A stretch of 64,000 bases of DNA from Saccharomonospora glauca K62. Its GTDB lineage: Bacteria > Actinomycetota > Actinomycetes > Mycobacteriales > Pseudonocardiaceae. Below are positions 34,398-43,178 of this stretch, in pieces. The stretch is taken from positions 2,135,202 to 2,199,201 of the forward strand of contig NZ_CM001484.1 in the NCBI RefSeq assembly GCF_000243395.2. Reading direction: 5' to 3'. Both the position numbers and the translations under genes were made by a program. The notes under the pieces were generated by a model. That model made no database searches. It was not told the origin of the DNA and saw nothing but the letters and a program-made list of their open reading frames with translations. Within the stretch, counting starts at the first letter, position 1. Every line of letters starts with the position of its first letter.

Positions 34398-35297
34398 GTG
34401 CTCACGATCGCGGTTGCCCTCGCGGTGGTCGGGGCGTTCCTCATCGCGGTCGGTTCCGCGCTGCAGGAACGAGTCGTGGTGGGCATGCGGTTCCTGGGCG
34501 GCCGGGGAGTGCGATGGCTGTGGCGGCTGGTGAGGCAACCCCGGTGGCTGTTCGGAGCCGCCGTCGCGGGAGCGGGTGTGGGCCTGCACGTGCTGGCCCT
34601 CAGCCACGGACCCGTGAGCGTCATCCAACCGGTGGGGACCAGCGGACTGCTGTTCGCGCTGGTGGTCAAGGCGGTGCTGGACCGCCGACGGCTACGGCTT
34701 CCCGAAGCACTCGGTGGGGTGGCCATCGTGGCCGGGCTGGTGGGACTGCTGTTCGCGTTACCGGCCACCGGGAAGGACCCGAACCTGTCGACGGCCACCG
34801 CGGTGTTGCTCGCCGTCGTCACCCTCGCCACGGCGGCCGTGGCGGTGCTGGTCGCGTGGCTGGTGTACTCGGCCAGCGTGCGGGCCGGGGCGCTGGCGTT
34901 CGCCGCCGGGACCACGTTCGGGGTGGGCTCGGCGTTGGTGAGCACGGTCGGGCACCGGATGCTCGGCGATCCCCTCGCGATCTGGGACTGGCCCACCCTT
35001 TTGGTGATCGTGTTGCTCTCGACCGGGGGACTCGCCCAGCAGCACGCGTACCGCATGCGGCGCTTCGCGCTCACATTCGCCATGCTGGAAGTCGCGGACC
35101 CCGTCACGGCCGCGACGGTCGGCGTACTCGTGTTGGGTGAGCCCCTTCCCGACACGGCGTTGGCGGCGGCCTGGATGGGGTTGTCGGCCACGGTCATCGT
35201 GGTCGGCGTCGTCGTGCTCGCCCGCTCGTACCTCGTGGAAACTCCGGGACACACTGCTCATGCGCGTGTTGATAGCGACCGACACCTACCCTCCTGA
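34398..35297 (+). CDS. DMT-superfamily membrane protein
   Basis: A 299-residue integral membrane protein with about nine to ten hydrophobic helices arranged as two EamA/NIPA-like halves: GAFLIAVGSALQERVVVGMR at the N-terminus, ALSHGPVSVIQPVGTSGLLF and GVLVLGEPLPDTALAAAWMG at the end of the second half. Members export small metabolites or carry Mg2+; the substrate cannot be deduced. Start is GTG 34398. The downstream glycosyltransferase begins 38 nt before its stop, so the two genes are tightly coupled and may act on the same surface molecule. Confidence 0.75.
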   Translation: MLTIAVALAVVGAFLIAVGSALQERVVVGMRFLGGRGVRWLWRLVRQPRWLFGAAVAGAGVGLHVLALSHGPVSVIQPVGTSGLLFALVVKAVLDRRRLRLPEALGGVAIVAGLVGLLFALPATGKDPNLSTATAVLLAVVTLATAAVAVLVAWLVYSASVRAGALAFAAGTTFGVGSALVSTVGHRMLGDPLAIWDWPTLLVIVLLSTGGLAQQHAYRMRRFALTFAMLEVADPVTAATVGVLVLGEPLPDTALAAAWMGLSATVIVVGVVVLARSYLVETPGHTAHARVDSDRHLPS

Positions 35298-36435
35298 CGT
35301 CAGCGGGAGCTCCTTCTTCGCGCATCGCCTCGCCGTCGGGCTGGCCGGCCGGGGGCACGACGTGCACGTGGTCTGTGCGTCCGAGACGGGACCCCGCAAG
35401 ATCGTGCGGGACTCCGGCGTGTGTCTGCACCGCCTGCGTTCGGTGCCGCTCCTCATTCACCCGAGCGTGCGGTTCGTGCCGCCGCCCGGAGTCCCGGCAC
35501 TGCTGCGCCGGCTCGTCGCGACGATGCGGCCGGACGTGGTGCACACGCAGGACCACTTCACCATCGGTCGCGCCGCCGTCCGCGCGGCGAAGCGCTGGAA
35601 CGTCCCCGTCGTCGCCACCAACCACTTCATGCCCGACAACCTGTTGCCCTACCTTCCGCGCCACCTGCATCGGCCGGTGGCCGACGTGGCGTGGCGGGAC
35701 TTCCGGCGTGTCTACGACCGGGCCGACCACGTCACCACGCCGACGAGGGCGGCGGCGAACCTGCTCGCGGCGAACGGGTTCGACGGCTCCGTGGAGCCCG
35801 TGTCGTGCGGTGTGGACACGACGCGCTTCTCCCCGGACGGGGCCCCGCCCGGTGTGCACCGCCGGAAGCTCGGGCTTCCCGACGTGCCCACGGTGCTCTA
35901 CGTCGGACGACTCGACGCCGAGAAACGGCTCGACGAGTTGATTCGGGCGCTACCGAGGGTGTCGGTCGGGGACGTGCAGCTCGTCCTGGCGGGCACGGGT
36001 ACCCGACGCGCGGAACTCGAACGGCTCGCCGCCCGGTGTGGGGTGGCGAGACGGGTACGGTTCCTCGGCTTCGTGCCCGACGACCGGCTTCCGTCGGTGT
36101 ACCGGGCGGCGGACGTGTTCGCGATCCCCGGCGTGGCCGAACTCCAGAGCATCGCGACGCTGGAGGCCATGGCCTGCGCGCTGCCGGTCGTCGCGGCCAA
36201 CGCCGTCGCGCTGCCGCACCTGGTGTCGCACGGCGACAACGGATACCTCGTGGAGCCGGGGGACGTCGCGGGGCTGGGTGCCGCGCTCGACGCGATCCTG
36301 ACCTCGGCCGACCTGCGACGCCGGATGGGCGGACTGAGCAGGGCGATCGCCCTCACCCACGACGAACACCGCACACTCGCGCGGTTCGAGGAGATCTACC
36401 ACGCCGTCGCGCGGGGCCGCGCGGGCCGAGGTTGA
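35260..36435 (+). CDS. GT4-family glycosyltransferase
   Basis: A 391-residue GT-B glycosyltransferase: N-terminal MRVLIATDTYPPDVSGSSFF, then HTQDHFTIGRAAVRAAKRWN and the acceptor-domain motif TNHFMPDN. The C-terminal donor domain shows LYVGRLDAEKRLDELIRAL and the EX7E motif in AELQSIATLEAMACALPVV. The closest familiar group is the mannosyl/glucosyltransferases acting on lipid acceptors (PimB/MgtA-like). Coupled to the preceding DMT-like protein. Specific sugar and acceptor unknown. Confidence 0.88.
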   Translation: MRVLIATDTYPPDVSGSSFFAHRLAVGLAGRGHDVHVVCASETGPRKIVRDSGVCLHRLRSVPLLIHPSVRFVPPPGVPALLRRLVATMRPDVVHTQDHFTIGRAAVRAAKRWNVPVVATNHFMPDNLLPYLPRHLHRPVADVAWRDFRRVYDRADHVTTPTRAAANLLAANGFDGSVEPVSCGVDTTRFSPDGAPPGVHRRKLGLPDVPTVLYVGRLDAEKRLDELIRALPRVSVGDVQLVLAGTGTRRAELERLAARCGVARRVRFLGFVPDDRLPSVYRAADVFAIPGVAELQSIATLEAMACALPVVAANAVALPHLVSHGDNGYLVEPGDVAGLGAALDAILTSADLRRRMGGLSRAIALTHDEHRTLARFEEIYHAVARGRAGRG

Positions 36436-36463
36436 CGACCGGGCAGGGCGCGGATCACACTGA

Positions 36464-36482
36464 AGTTGTACATATCACAACT
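36464..36482. promoter_or_regulatory. AGTTGT-N7-ACAACT dyad upstream of the one-carbon operon
   Basis: Inverted repeat in a low-GC patch about 95 bp upstream of the DmdA/GcvT-like gene. A second small dyad TGCG-N5-CGCA follows at 36486-36498. The TTGTAC...ACAA pattern is reminiscent of GntR-family (FCD-type) operators. No regulator gene is adjacent. Confidence 0.5.
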
Positions 36483-36573
36483 CGATGCGCGATACGCAAC
36501 AAGCGCAGTCGATTTGGGCACGCCTTCCGAGCGTGAGCGAGATCGTCGCCGGGCGTGAATCGAGGTGCCTCTC

Positions 36574-37794
36574 ATGGCCGAGGTCGTCCAGTCGTCCCGT
36601 CCCCGGCGGCCCCCCGCCACGGCCACCGCCGTGTCGGAGCCGTCGATCCTGCTGTACCCGCGGTTGCGGAAGTCCCCCTACTTCCGGAAGTCCCGCGCGC
36701 ACGGCGCCGCGTGCTACAGCGTCTACAACCACACCTATCACCCACGGCACTACGGCGACCCCGTCGGCGAGTACTGGGCGCTGTTGGAGGGCGTCACCCT
36801 ATGGGACGTGGGCGTCGAGCGGCAACTGGAGATCACGGGCCCCGACGCGTTCGACTTCACCAACATGCTCGTGCCCAGGGACCTCACCAAGTGCGACGTG
36901 GGGCAGTGCAAGTACGTGTTCGTCACGGCGCCCGACGGGGGCATCGTCAACGATCCCGTGTTGCTGCGGCTGGAGCCCGACCGGTTCTGGCTCTCGTTGG
37001 CGGACAGCGACGTCGGGCTGTGGGCGATGGGGCTCGCCCATGCGGGTGGCTGGGACGTGACGATTCACGAGGCCGACGTCGCGCCGTTGCAGATCCAGGG
37101 CCCACGGGCGAAGGAGGTGCTGACCGAGCTGTTCGGCGCGTCGATCCTGGACGTGCCCTACTACCGGCTGCGCGCCTATGACCTCGACGGCATGCGGGTC
37201 GTGGTCAGCCGCACCGGCTACTCGGGCGAGGTGGGCTACGAGATCTACCTTCTCGACGCCTCCCGTCACGCCGAGCGGCTCTGGGACCGGGTGTGGGAGG
37301 CGGGCACGCCGTACGGGCTCCGGCCGATCGGCCCCTGCCACATCCGTCGCATCGAGGCGGGCATGCTCGCCTACGGCTGCGACATCACGCTCGACACCAA
37401 CCCATTCGAAGTGGGCTACGACTACCGCTGGATGGTCGACCTCGACCAGGAGGCCGACTTCGTGGGCAAGGAAGCGTTGCGTCGGGTGAAGGCGGAGGGG
37501 GTACGCCGGCTGCTCGTCGGGGTGGAGATCGACGGTGCCCCGCTGGGCAGCTACAACGACGGGTCGATGATCGAGCCGTTCGCCGTGGTCGCGGGTGGAG
37601 CGCACCCGGTGGGAGCGGTGACCAGCGCCTGCTACTCGCCCCGGCTGAAGGCCAACATCGGCCTGGCGATGGTGCCGGTGGAGCTGAGCGGTGTGGGTAC
37701 GCACGTCACCGTCGAGACCCCCACCGGCTACCGGGACGCGAGGGTGGTGGACAAACCGTTCATCGATCCCCGCAAGGAAACGCCGAAACGCTGA
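36574..37794 (+). CDS. DmdA/GcvT-like THF-dependent methyltransferase
   Basis: A 406-residue aminomethyltransferase-fold protein. It resembles the DmdA branch (dimethylsulfoniopropionate demethylase and relatives) more than housekeeping GcvT: PRLRKSPYFRKSRAHGAACY, SVYNHTYHPRHYGDPVGEYW, RDLTKCDVGQCKYVFVT and DRFWLSLADSDVGLWAMG are typical of it. The C-terminal barrel includes ACYSPRLKANIGLAMVP. These enzymes move a methyl or methylene group from a substrate to tetrahydrofolate. The next three genes process THF-bound C1 units, so this is likely the demethylating entry point. The substrate cannot be fixed from sequence. Start ATG 36574 with GAGGTG upstream. Confidence 0.82.
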   Translation: MAEVVQSSRPRRPPATATAVSEPSILLYPRLRKSPYFRKSRAHGAACYSVYNHTYHPRHYGDPVGEYWALLEGVTLWDVGVERQLEITGPDAFDFTNMLVPRDLTKCDVGQCKYVFVTAPDGGIVNDPVLLRLEPDRFWLSLADSDVGLWAMGLAHAGGWDVTIHEADVAPLQIQGPRAKEVLTELFGASILDVPYYRLRAYDLDGMRVVVSRTGYSGEVGYEIYLLDASRHAERLWDRVWEAGTPYGLRPIGPCHIRRIEAGMLAYGCDITLDTNPFEVGYDYRWMVDLDQEADFVGKEALRRVKAEGVRRLLVGVEIDGAPLGSYNDGSMIEPFAVVAGGAHPVGAVTSACYSPRLKANIGLAMVPVELSGVGTHVTVETPTGYRDARVVDKPFIDPRKETPKR

Positions 37795-37811
37795 AAGCCG
37801 GAGGGGCGATC

Positions 37812-38681
37812 ATGGGACTTCACGACCGCGGTCGGCACCGGCCCGCCGTCCCCTCCGGTGTCCTCGCCTCCCGGTTGGACTCGACGCGCTACGAGGTGCT
37901 GCCCCTGCCCGGCGTGCTCGACCAGACGGCGCGATTGGCGGAGGGAACGACGGTCACCGTCACGGCCTCGCCGTCCCGTGGTCTCGACGCGACGGTGGAG
38001 TTGTGCGAGAAACTCGCCGCGCAACGGTTGCGCGCCGTCGCCCACCTCGCCGCCCGGCAGGTCCGCGACACGCCCCACCTGCGCGATGTGCTCGACCGGC
38101 TCGCGGGCGCCGAAGTCGACGAGGTGTTCGTGATCGCCGGGGACGCGCGGACCCCGGCGGGACCGTTCGAGGACGGCCTGTCCCTGCTGCGCGCGATCGA
38201 GGAGTCGGGTCGCAGACCCCGACGCGTGGGCGTGCCGTGCTATCCCGAGGGACACCCGCTGCTGTCGGACGACGCACTGTGGGCCGCGCTCACCGCCAAG
38301 CAGCCCCACGCCGACTACGCGGTGAGTCAGCTGTGCTTCGACGCGACCGTCGTGTGCCGGTTCCTCCGCCTCGCACGGGAGAGGGGAGTGACACTGCCGG
38401 TGTACGTCGGGCTGGCCGGGGTAGTGGACCCGGCGAAACTGCTGCGGGTCGGTGCCCGCATCGGGGTCGGGGACTCCCTGGCGTTTCTGAGGAAGAACCG
38501 GGCGGCGCTCGCCGGGTTCACCCGGTCCGCCCACCACGATCCCGGCCGGTTCCTCACCGCGCTCGCGGAACGGACGACCGACGGCGGCTGCGTTCCCGCC
38601 GGGCTGCACTTCTACACGTTCAACCGCGTCACCGCCACCGTCGAGTGGGTGGACGCGGCGAGAGCCCGCCGTGCCGAGTGA
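37812..38681 (+). CDS. Methylenetetrahydrofolate reductase-like protein
   Basis: A 289-residue TIM-barrel protein of the MTHFR/MetF family: VTVTASPSRGLDATVELCEK (usual SPKxxxG-like start of the barrel), LRAVAHLAARQVRDTPHL, EVFVIAGDARTPAG, GVPCYPEGHPLLSDD, ADYAVSQLCFDA and LPVYVGLAGVVDPAKLLRVG. It interconverts 5-methyl- and 5,10-methylene-THF with a flavin. In this operon it probably oxidises methyl-THF produced by the upstream methyltransferase, opposite to its usual biosynthetic direction. ATG 37812, 17 nt after the previous stop. Confidence 0.85.
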   Translation: MGLHDRGRHRPAVPSGVLASRLDSTRYEVLPLPGVLDQTARLAEGTTVTVTASPSRGLDATVELCEKLAAQRLRAVAHLAARQVRDTPHLRDVLDRLAGAEVDEVFVIAGDARTPAGPFEDGLSLLRAIEESGRRPRRVGVPCYPEGHPLLSDDALWAALTAKQPHADYAVSQLCFDATVVCRFLRLARERGVTLPVYVGLAGVVDPAKLLRVGARIGVGDSLAFLRKNRAALAGFTRSAHHDPGRFLTALAERTTDGGCVPAGLHFYTFNRVTATVEWVDAARARRAE

Positions 38682-38694
38682 GGAGCGAGCGTCG

Positions 38695-40386
38695 ATGCCG
38701 ACGAACCTGGAGATCTCCCGCAACACCGTCCGCAAACCGCTCACCGACGTGGCGGCCGACATGGGCATCGAGCCGCGCTTCGTCGAGCCCTACGGCACCG
38801 CGGTCGCGAAGCTGTCGTTGGAGACGGTGAGCGAGCTGGCCGACCGGCCGAAGGCCCGGTACGTCGTCGTGTCGTCGCTGACACCGACCCCCCTGGGCGA
38901 GGGAAAGACCACCACCACGGTCGGACTCGGACAAGGCTTCGCCCACCTGGGCAAACGCGCCGTCGTCGCCATTCGGCAGTCGTCGCTGGGGCCGACGTTC
39001 GGCATCAAGGGCGGCGCGGCCGGTGGTGGCTACGCCCAGGTGGTGCCGATGGAGACCGTGAACCTGCATCTCACCGGCGATCTCCACGCGGTCACCAGCG
39101 CCCACAACCTGCTGGCGGCCATGCTCGACAACCACCTCCACAAGGGCAACGCCCTCGACCTCGATCCGTTCGGCATCACCTGGCGGCGGGTGCTCGACGT
39201 CAACGACCGGGAGCTGCGGCAGATCGTCACCGGCCTCGGCGGCCGAGGGGACGGCACTCCCCGGCAGACCGGGTTCGACATCACCGCGGCCAGCGAGGTG
39301 ATGGCGGTGCTGGCACTGTGCTCGTCGTTGCCGGACCTACGACGCAGGCTCGGGCGGATCGTCGTCGGCTACGACCGGACGGGCAACCCCGTGACGGCGG
39401 AGCAGTTGCGGGCCGCGGGAGCCATGTGCGTGCAACTGCGGGAGGCCGTCAAACCCAACCTCATGCAGTCGGTCGAGCAGACCCCCGTGCTGATCCACTG
39501 CGGACCATTCGGCAACATCGCGCACGGCAACTCGTCCGTCCTGGCCGACCTCGTCGGTATCCGCTGCGGCGACTACCTCGTCACCGAGGCCGGGTTCGGA
39601 GCCGACATGGGAGCCGAGAGGTTCTTCAACATCAAGTGCCGGGCGTCCGGCCTTGTCCCCGACGCCGCCGTCGTGGTGGTCACCGTCCGCGCGATGAAGG
39701 CGCACTCGGGACGGTACCGCGTGGTGGCGGGCAGGCCCCTGCCCGAGGAGATGCTGCGGGAGAGCCCCGACGACGTGTACGCGGGGGCGGCGAACCTGCG
39801 CAAGCAGCTCGCCAACATCCGGGCGCACGGGGTGACCCCGGTGGTGGCCGTGAACGCCTTCGCCGGTGACGCCGACAGCGAACACCGGGCGATCCTGGAC
39901 ATCGCTACGGAGGAGGGGGTGCGCGCGGCCGTGAGCACCCACGTCGCGAAGGGGGGCAAGGGAGCGGCCGAACTGGCCGACGCGGTGGCCGGGGCCTGCG
40001 AGGAGAGCGGCGGGTTCCGGTATCTGTATCCCGACGAGCTACCACTGGCGGACAAGATCGACGTGGTGGCGCGTCGTATGTACGGCGCCGACGGGATCGA
40101 CCTCAGCCCCACCGCACGGCGGCAACTCGACACCTACACGCGGTGCGGTTTCGGTTCGCTGCCCGTGTGCATTGCCAAGACCCACCTGTCGTTGTCCGAC
40201 GACCCCGATCGTAAGGGGGCGCCCAAGGGCTGGCGGTTGCCGGTGCGGGAGGTCCGGGCCTCGGTCGGCGCCGGGTTCGTCTATCCGATCTGTGGAGACA
40301 TGCGCACGATGCCGGGGCTGTCGTCGCATCCGGCAGCGGAGCGCATCGACATCGACGACGCCGGCCGGGTGGTGGGGCTGGCCTGA
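38695..40386 (+). CDS. fhs: Formate--tetrahydrofolate ligase
   Basis: A full-length 563-residue formyl-THF synthetase. Landmarks: P-loop TPTPLGEGKTT (63-72), SSLGPTFGIKGGAAGGGYAQ, HAVTSAHNLLAAMLDNH, RQTGFDITAASEVMAVLAL, and EAGFGADMGAERFFNIKCR. It couples formate, ATP and THF; run in reverse it recovers ATP from formyl-THF. Inside this operon the reverse direction, releasing formate from THF-bound C1, seems plausible. The start at ATG 38695 (GAGGAG upstream) is preferred over one eight codons earlier. MetF-like gene overlaps its leader region by close spacing (13 nt). Confidence 0.95.
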   Translation: MPTNLEISRNTVRKPLTDVAADMGIEPRFVEPYGTAVAKLSLETVSELADRPKARYVVVSSLTPTPLGEGKTTTTVGLGQGFAHLGKRAVVAIRQSSLGPTFGIKGGAAGGGYAQVVPMETVNLHLTGDLHAVTSAHNLLAAMLDNHLHKGNALDLDPFGITWRRVLDVNDRELRQIVTGLGGRGDGTPRQTGFDITAASEVMAVLALCSSLPDLRRRLGRIVVGYDRTGNPVTAEQLRAAGAMCVQLREAVKPNLMQSVEQTPVLIHCGPFGNIAHGNSSVLADLVGIRCGDYLVTEAGFGADMGAERFFNIKCRASGLVPDAAVVVVTVRAMKAHSGRYRVVAGRPLPEEMLRESPDDVYAGAANLRKQLANIRAHGVTPVVAVNAFAGDADSEHRAILDIATEEGVRAAVSTHVAKGGKGAAELADAVAGACEESGGFRYLYPDELPLADKIDVVARRMYGADGIDLSPTARRQLDTYTRCGFGSLPVCIAKTHLSLSDDPDRKGAPKGWRLPVREVRASVGAGFVYPICGDMRTMPGLSSHPAAERIDIDDAGRVVGLA

Positions 40387-40426
40387 GTGTCCCCGGTGCC
40401 GTCGCGCAGGAACACAGGAGGTCGCC

Positions 40427-42961
40427 ATGAGCGCGTTTCCCACCGAGGCCGACGTCGTCGTCATCGGAGCCGGAATCGTCGGCAACTCGCTGACCCGTCA
40501 CCTCGCCGAGGAGGGCTGGCGACGTATCGTCCTGGTGGACAAAGGCCCCCTGCCCGATCCGGGCGGGTCCACGGGACACGCGTCGAACTTCATCTTCCCC
40601 GTCGATCACTCGAAGGAGATCACCGCGCTCACGGTGGACTCGCTTCGCCAGTACGAAAAGCTCGGCGTCGTCACCACGTGCGGGGGCCTGGAACTCGCGC
40701 GTACCCCCGAGCGGGTCGACGAGCTGCGGCGCCGGACGGCCTCGGCTCGCGCGTACGGCGTGGAGGCGGAACTCGTCGACGCGGCCCGCGTGGGGGAGCT
40801 GGTGCCGTTCGTGAACACCGACCCGGTGCTCGCGGGATTCTGGACGCCGTCGGTCGCGGTGGTGGACCCGGTGCGAGCCGGGGCGTCGCTGCGGGCGCGG
40901 GCCGAGGAACTGGGCGCGCTCACCGTGGTGCCCGACACTGAGGTCACCGGAATCCGGGTGGAGCGCGGACACGTCCGCGGTGTCGAGACGGACGCGGGCG
41001 AGATCGCCACCGACACGGTGGTGGTCGCGTGCGGTGTGTGGAGCCCTCGGATCGCGGCGACGGCGGGCGCGCGCATCCCGCTGACCCCCGCCGTGCACCA
41101 GATGATCGACGTGGGACCGATCCCGGAACTGGAGCGGACGAACACCGAGATCGCCCATCCCCTGGTGCGGGACATGGACGCGATGATGTACGAGCGTCAG
41201 AAGTGGGCGGACCTGGAGATCGGCTCCTACGCCCACCGGCCGATCCTGCACGATCCCTCGGAGATCCCGTCGCTCGCCGAGGCCGCGCTGTCACCCACCC
41301 AGCTGCCGTTCACCCCGGACGACTTCCGCGCCCAGTTCGAGGACGCGCGGACCCTCGTCGGTTCCCTGATCGACACGCCGGGGGTCGAGGTCCGCCACGC
41401 CATCAACGGGTTGTTGTCGATGACCCCGGACGGCGCTCCCGTGCTGGGGGAGACCCCCGAGGTACGGGGACTCTGGTCGGCGGCCGCGGTGTGGATCAAG
41501 GAGGGGCCGGGGGTCGGGCGGATGCTCGCGCAGTGGATGACCCACGGCGAACCCGAGATCGATCTCCACGGGGCGGACATCGCCCGTTTCTATCCGCACC
41601 AGCGCACCAAGGCCGCCGTACGCGCGCGAGCGGCGGAGGGGTTCAACAAGACCTACGGCATCGTGCACCCGAGGGAGCAGTGGAGGTCGGTGCGGCCGCA
41701 GCGCATCTCGCCGTTCCATGCGCGACAGACGGCTCTCGGCGCCGTGTTCTTCGAGGTCGGCGGCTGGGAACGCCCGCAGTGGTACGGCGCGAACGAGACA
41801 CTGCTGGAGGAGTTCGGCGACCGGGTGCCACGGCGTGAGCACGAGTGGGACGCTCGCTGGTGGTCGCCGATCGTCGAGGCGGAGCACCTGGCGATGCGGG
41901 AGCGCGGAGCCGTGATCGACCTGTCGGCGTTCGCGCAGTTCGACGTCGTCGGTCCGGGTGCGCTCGACTACCTGCAACGTCTGGTCGTCGCGCGGGTCGA
42001 CCGCCCGGTGGGGTCGCTGGTCTACACGCCCGTGTTGACGCCGCACGGCGGTTTCCGCAGCGATCTGACCCTCGTGCGGCTCGGGCAGCGGCACTTCCGC
42101 GTCGTCACCGGCGCGGCGGACGGCGCCCGTGACGCGTTCTGGTTCACCCGGCACCTGCCCGACGACGGCTCGGTGACGTTCACCGAGGTCACTTCGGCGG
42201 TCTGCACGCTCGGGCTGTGGGGGCCGCGGGCTCGTGACGTGCTCACCGCCGTCACCGAGGACGACGTCTCGGACACCGCGCTGCCGTTCGGGCGGGCGAA
42301 GCACATCACCGTGGACACCGTGGACGTGCTGGCGGTCCGGGTGTCCTACGTCGGCGAGTCCGGGTGGGAGTTGCACGCGCCGTTCGAGCAGGGCCGGCGG
42401 CTGTGGGACGTGATCGTGGAGGCCGGTGCGGAGGTGGGCGTCGTCCCCGCGGGCATCGGTGTCTACGGCACCACCGGGCGGTTGGAGAAGGGCTATCGCC
42501 TGATGGGCGCCGAACTGGACTCCGAACACGATCCCGTGGAGGCTGGGCTGGCCCTGCCGAAGGTGAAGGCGGCCGACTTCATGGGCAAGGACGCCTACCT
42601 GGCGGCACGGGAGAACGGGCCGGTGGCCGTGCTCTGCTCCCTCGCCATGGGAGAGCCGCGCGACCACGTGGACGCCCACGGTGTCGTGCGGTACCCGCAG
42701 GGCGGGGAACCGATCCTGGCCCCGACGGGGAAACGCCTCGTCGACTCGCGGGGGAGGCCGTCGCAGGTGACGAGCGCGGGGCCCGCGCCGTCACTGGGCA
42801 CCTACCTGCTGCTGGCCTACCTGCCACGGGAACTCGCCGTCGAAGGCGAGCGGCTGCTGGTGGAGTACTTCGGCGAACGGTATCCCGTCACCGTGGCGCG
42901 GGTGGGCCGCAGGCCGCTGTTCGATCCCGACGACACGCGGATGAAGGGCGCGGCGCGGTGA
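40427..42961 (+). CDS. Dimethylglycine/sarcosine dehydrogenase-like flavoprotein (DAO-GcvT fusion)
   Basis: An 844-residue two-part enzyme. Residues 1-400 form a DAO-type FAD domain with VVVIGAGIVGNS (10-21) and STGHASNFIF, in which H51 aligns with the covalent flavin histidine of dimethylglycine dehydrogenase. Residues 430-840 are a GcvT-like THF-binding domain (FEVGGWERPQWYGANE, VRVSYVGESGWELHAPFEQG, AGIGVYGTTGRLEKGYRLMG). Such enzymes oxidatively demethylate dimethylglycine or sarcosine and hand formaldehyde to THF as methylene-THF. AGGAGG precedes ATG 40427. It closes a four-gene one-carbon operon. Confidence 0.9.
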   Translation: MSAFPTEADVVVIGAGIVGNSLTRHLAEEGWRRIVLVDKGPLPDPGGSTGHASNFIFPVDHSKEITALTVDSLRQYEKLGVVTTCGGLELARTPERVDELRRRTASARAYGVEAELVDAARVGELVPFVNTDPVLAGFWTPSVAVVDPVRAGASLRARAEELGALTVVPDTEVTGIRVERGHVRGVETDAGEIATDTVVVACGVWSPRIAATAGARIPLTPAVHQMIDVGPIPELERTNTEIAHPLVRDMDAMMYERQKWADLEIGSYAHRPILHDPSEIPSLAEAALSPTQLPFTPDDFRAQFEDARTLVGSLIDTPGVEVRHAINGLLSMTPDGAPVLGETPEVRGLWSAAAVWIKEGPGVGRMLAQWMTHGEPEIDLHGADIARFYPHQRTKAAVRARAAEGFNKTYGIVHPREQWRSVRPQRISPFHARQTALGAVFFEVGGWERPQWYGANETLLEEFGDRVPRREHEWDARWWSPIVEAEHLAMRERGAVIDLSAFAQFDVVGPGALDYLQRLVVARVDRPVGSLVYTPVLTPHGGFRSDLTLVRLGQRHFRVVTGAADGARDAFWFTRHLPDDGSVTFTEVTSAVCTLGLWGPRARDVLTAVTEDDVSDTALPFGRAKHITVDTVDVLAVRVSYVGESGWELHAPFEQGRRLWDVIVEAGAEVGVVPAGIGVYGTTGRLEKGYRLMGAELDSEHDPVEAGLALPKVKAADFMGKDAYLAARENGPVAVLCSLAMGEPRDHVDAHGVVRYPQGGEPILAPTGKRLVDSRGRPSQVTSAGPAPSLGTYLLLAYLPRELAVEGERLLVEYFGERYPVTVARVGRRPLFDPDDTRMKGAAR

Positions 42962-43010
42962 GCGAGCCGGTTCCGCGGAGCCGGTCGGACGACCCGCGAC
43001 AACAGCCGCC

Positions 43011-43028
43011 TGTATAACGCCCTATACG
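43011..43028. promoter_or_regulatory. GTATA-N6-TATAC dyad, copy 1
   Basis: TGTATAACGCCCTATACG: GTATA (43012-43016) and TATAC (43023-43027) around ACGCCC. The same 18-bp element, differing at one base, occurs at 51335-51352. It lies about 150 bp upstream of the DUF574 methyltransferase gene and 50 bp after the one-carbon operon. A conserved operator is likely. Confidence 0.65.
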
Positions 43029-43178
43029 GTCGGGCTCGTCGTGTCGCAACGGGGCACGAGCATCGTTCATAGGGTGCGATTCGTGTCCCAATGGCCGACT
43101 CGGTGTGTGACGTCACGGCGTGAGAAGGCACACTATCGTCGTCACCGTAATGATCATGACATGAGGAGTGGGTGCCCG

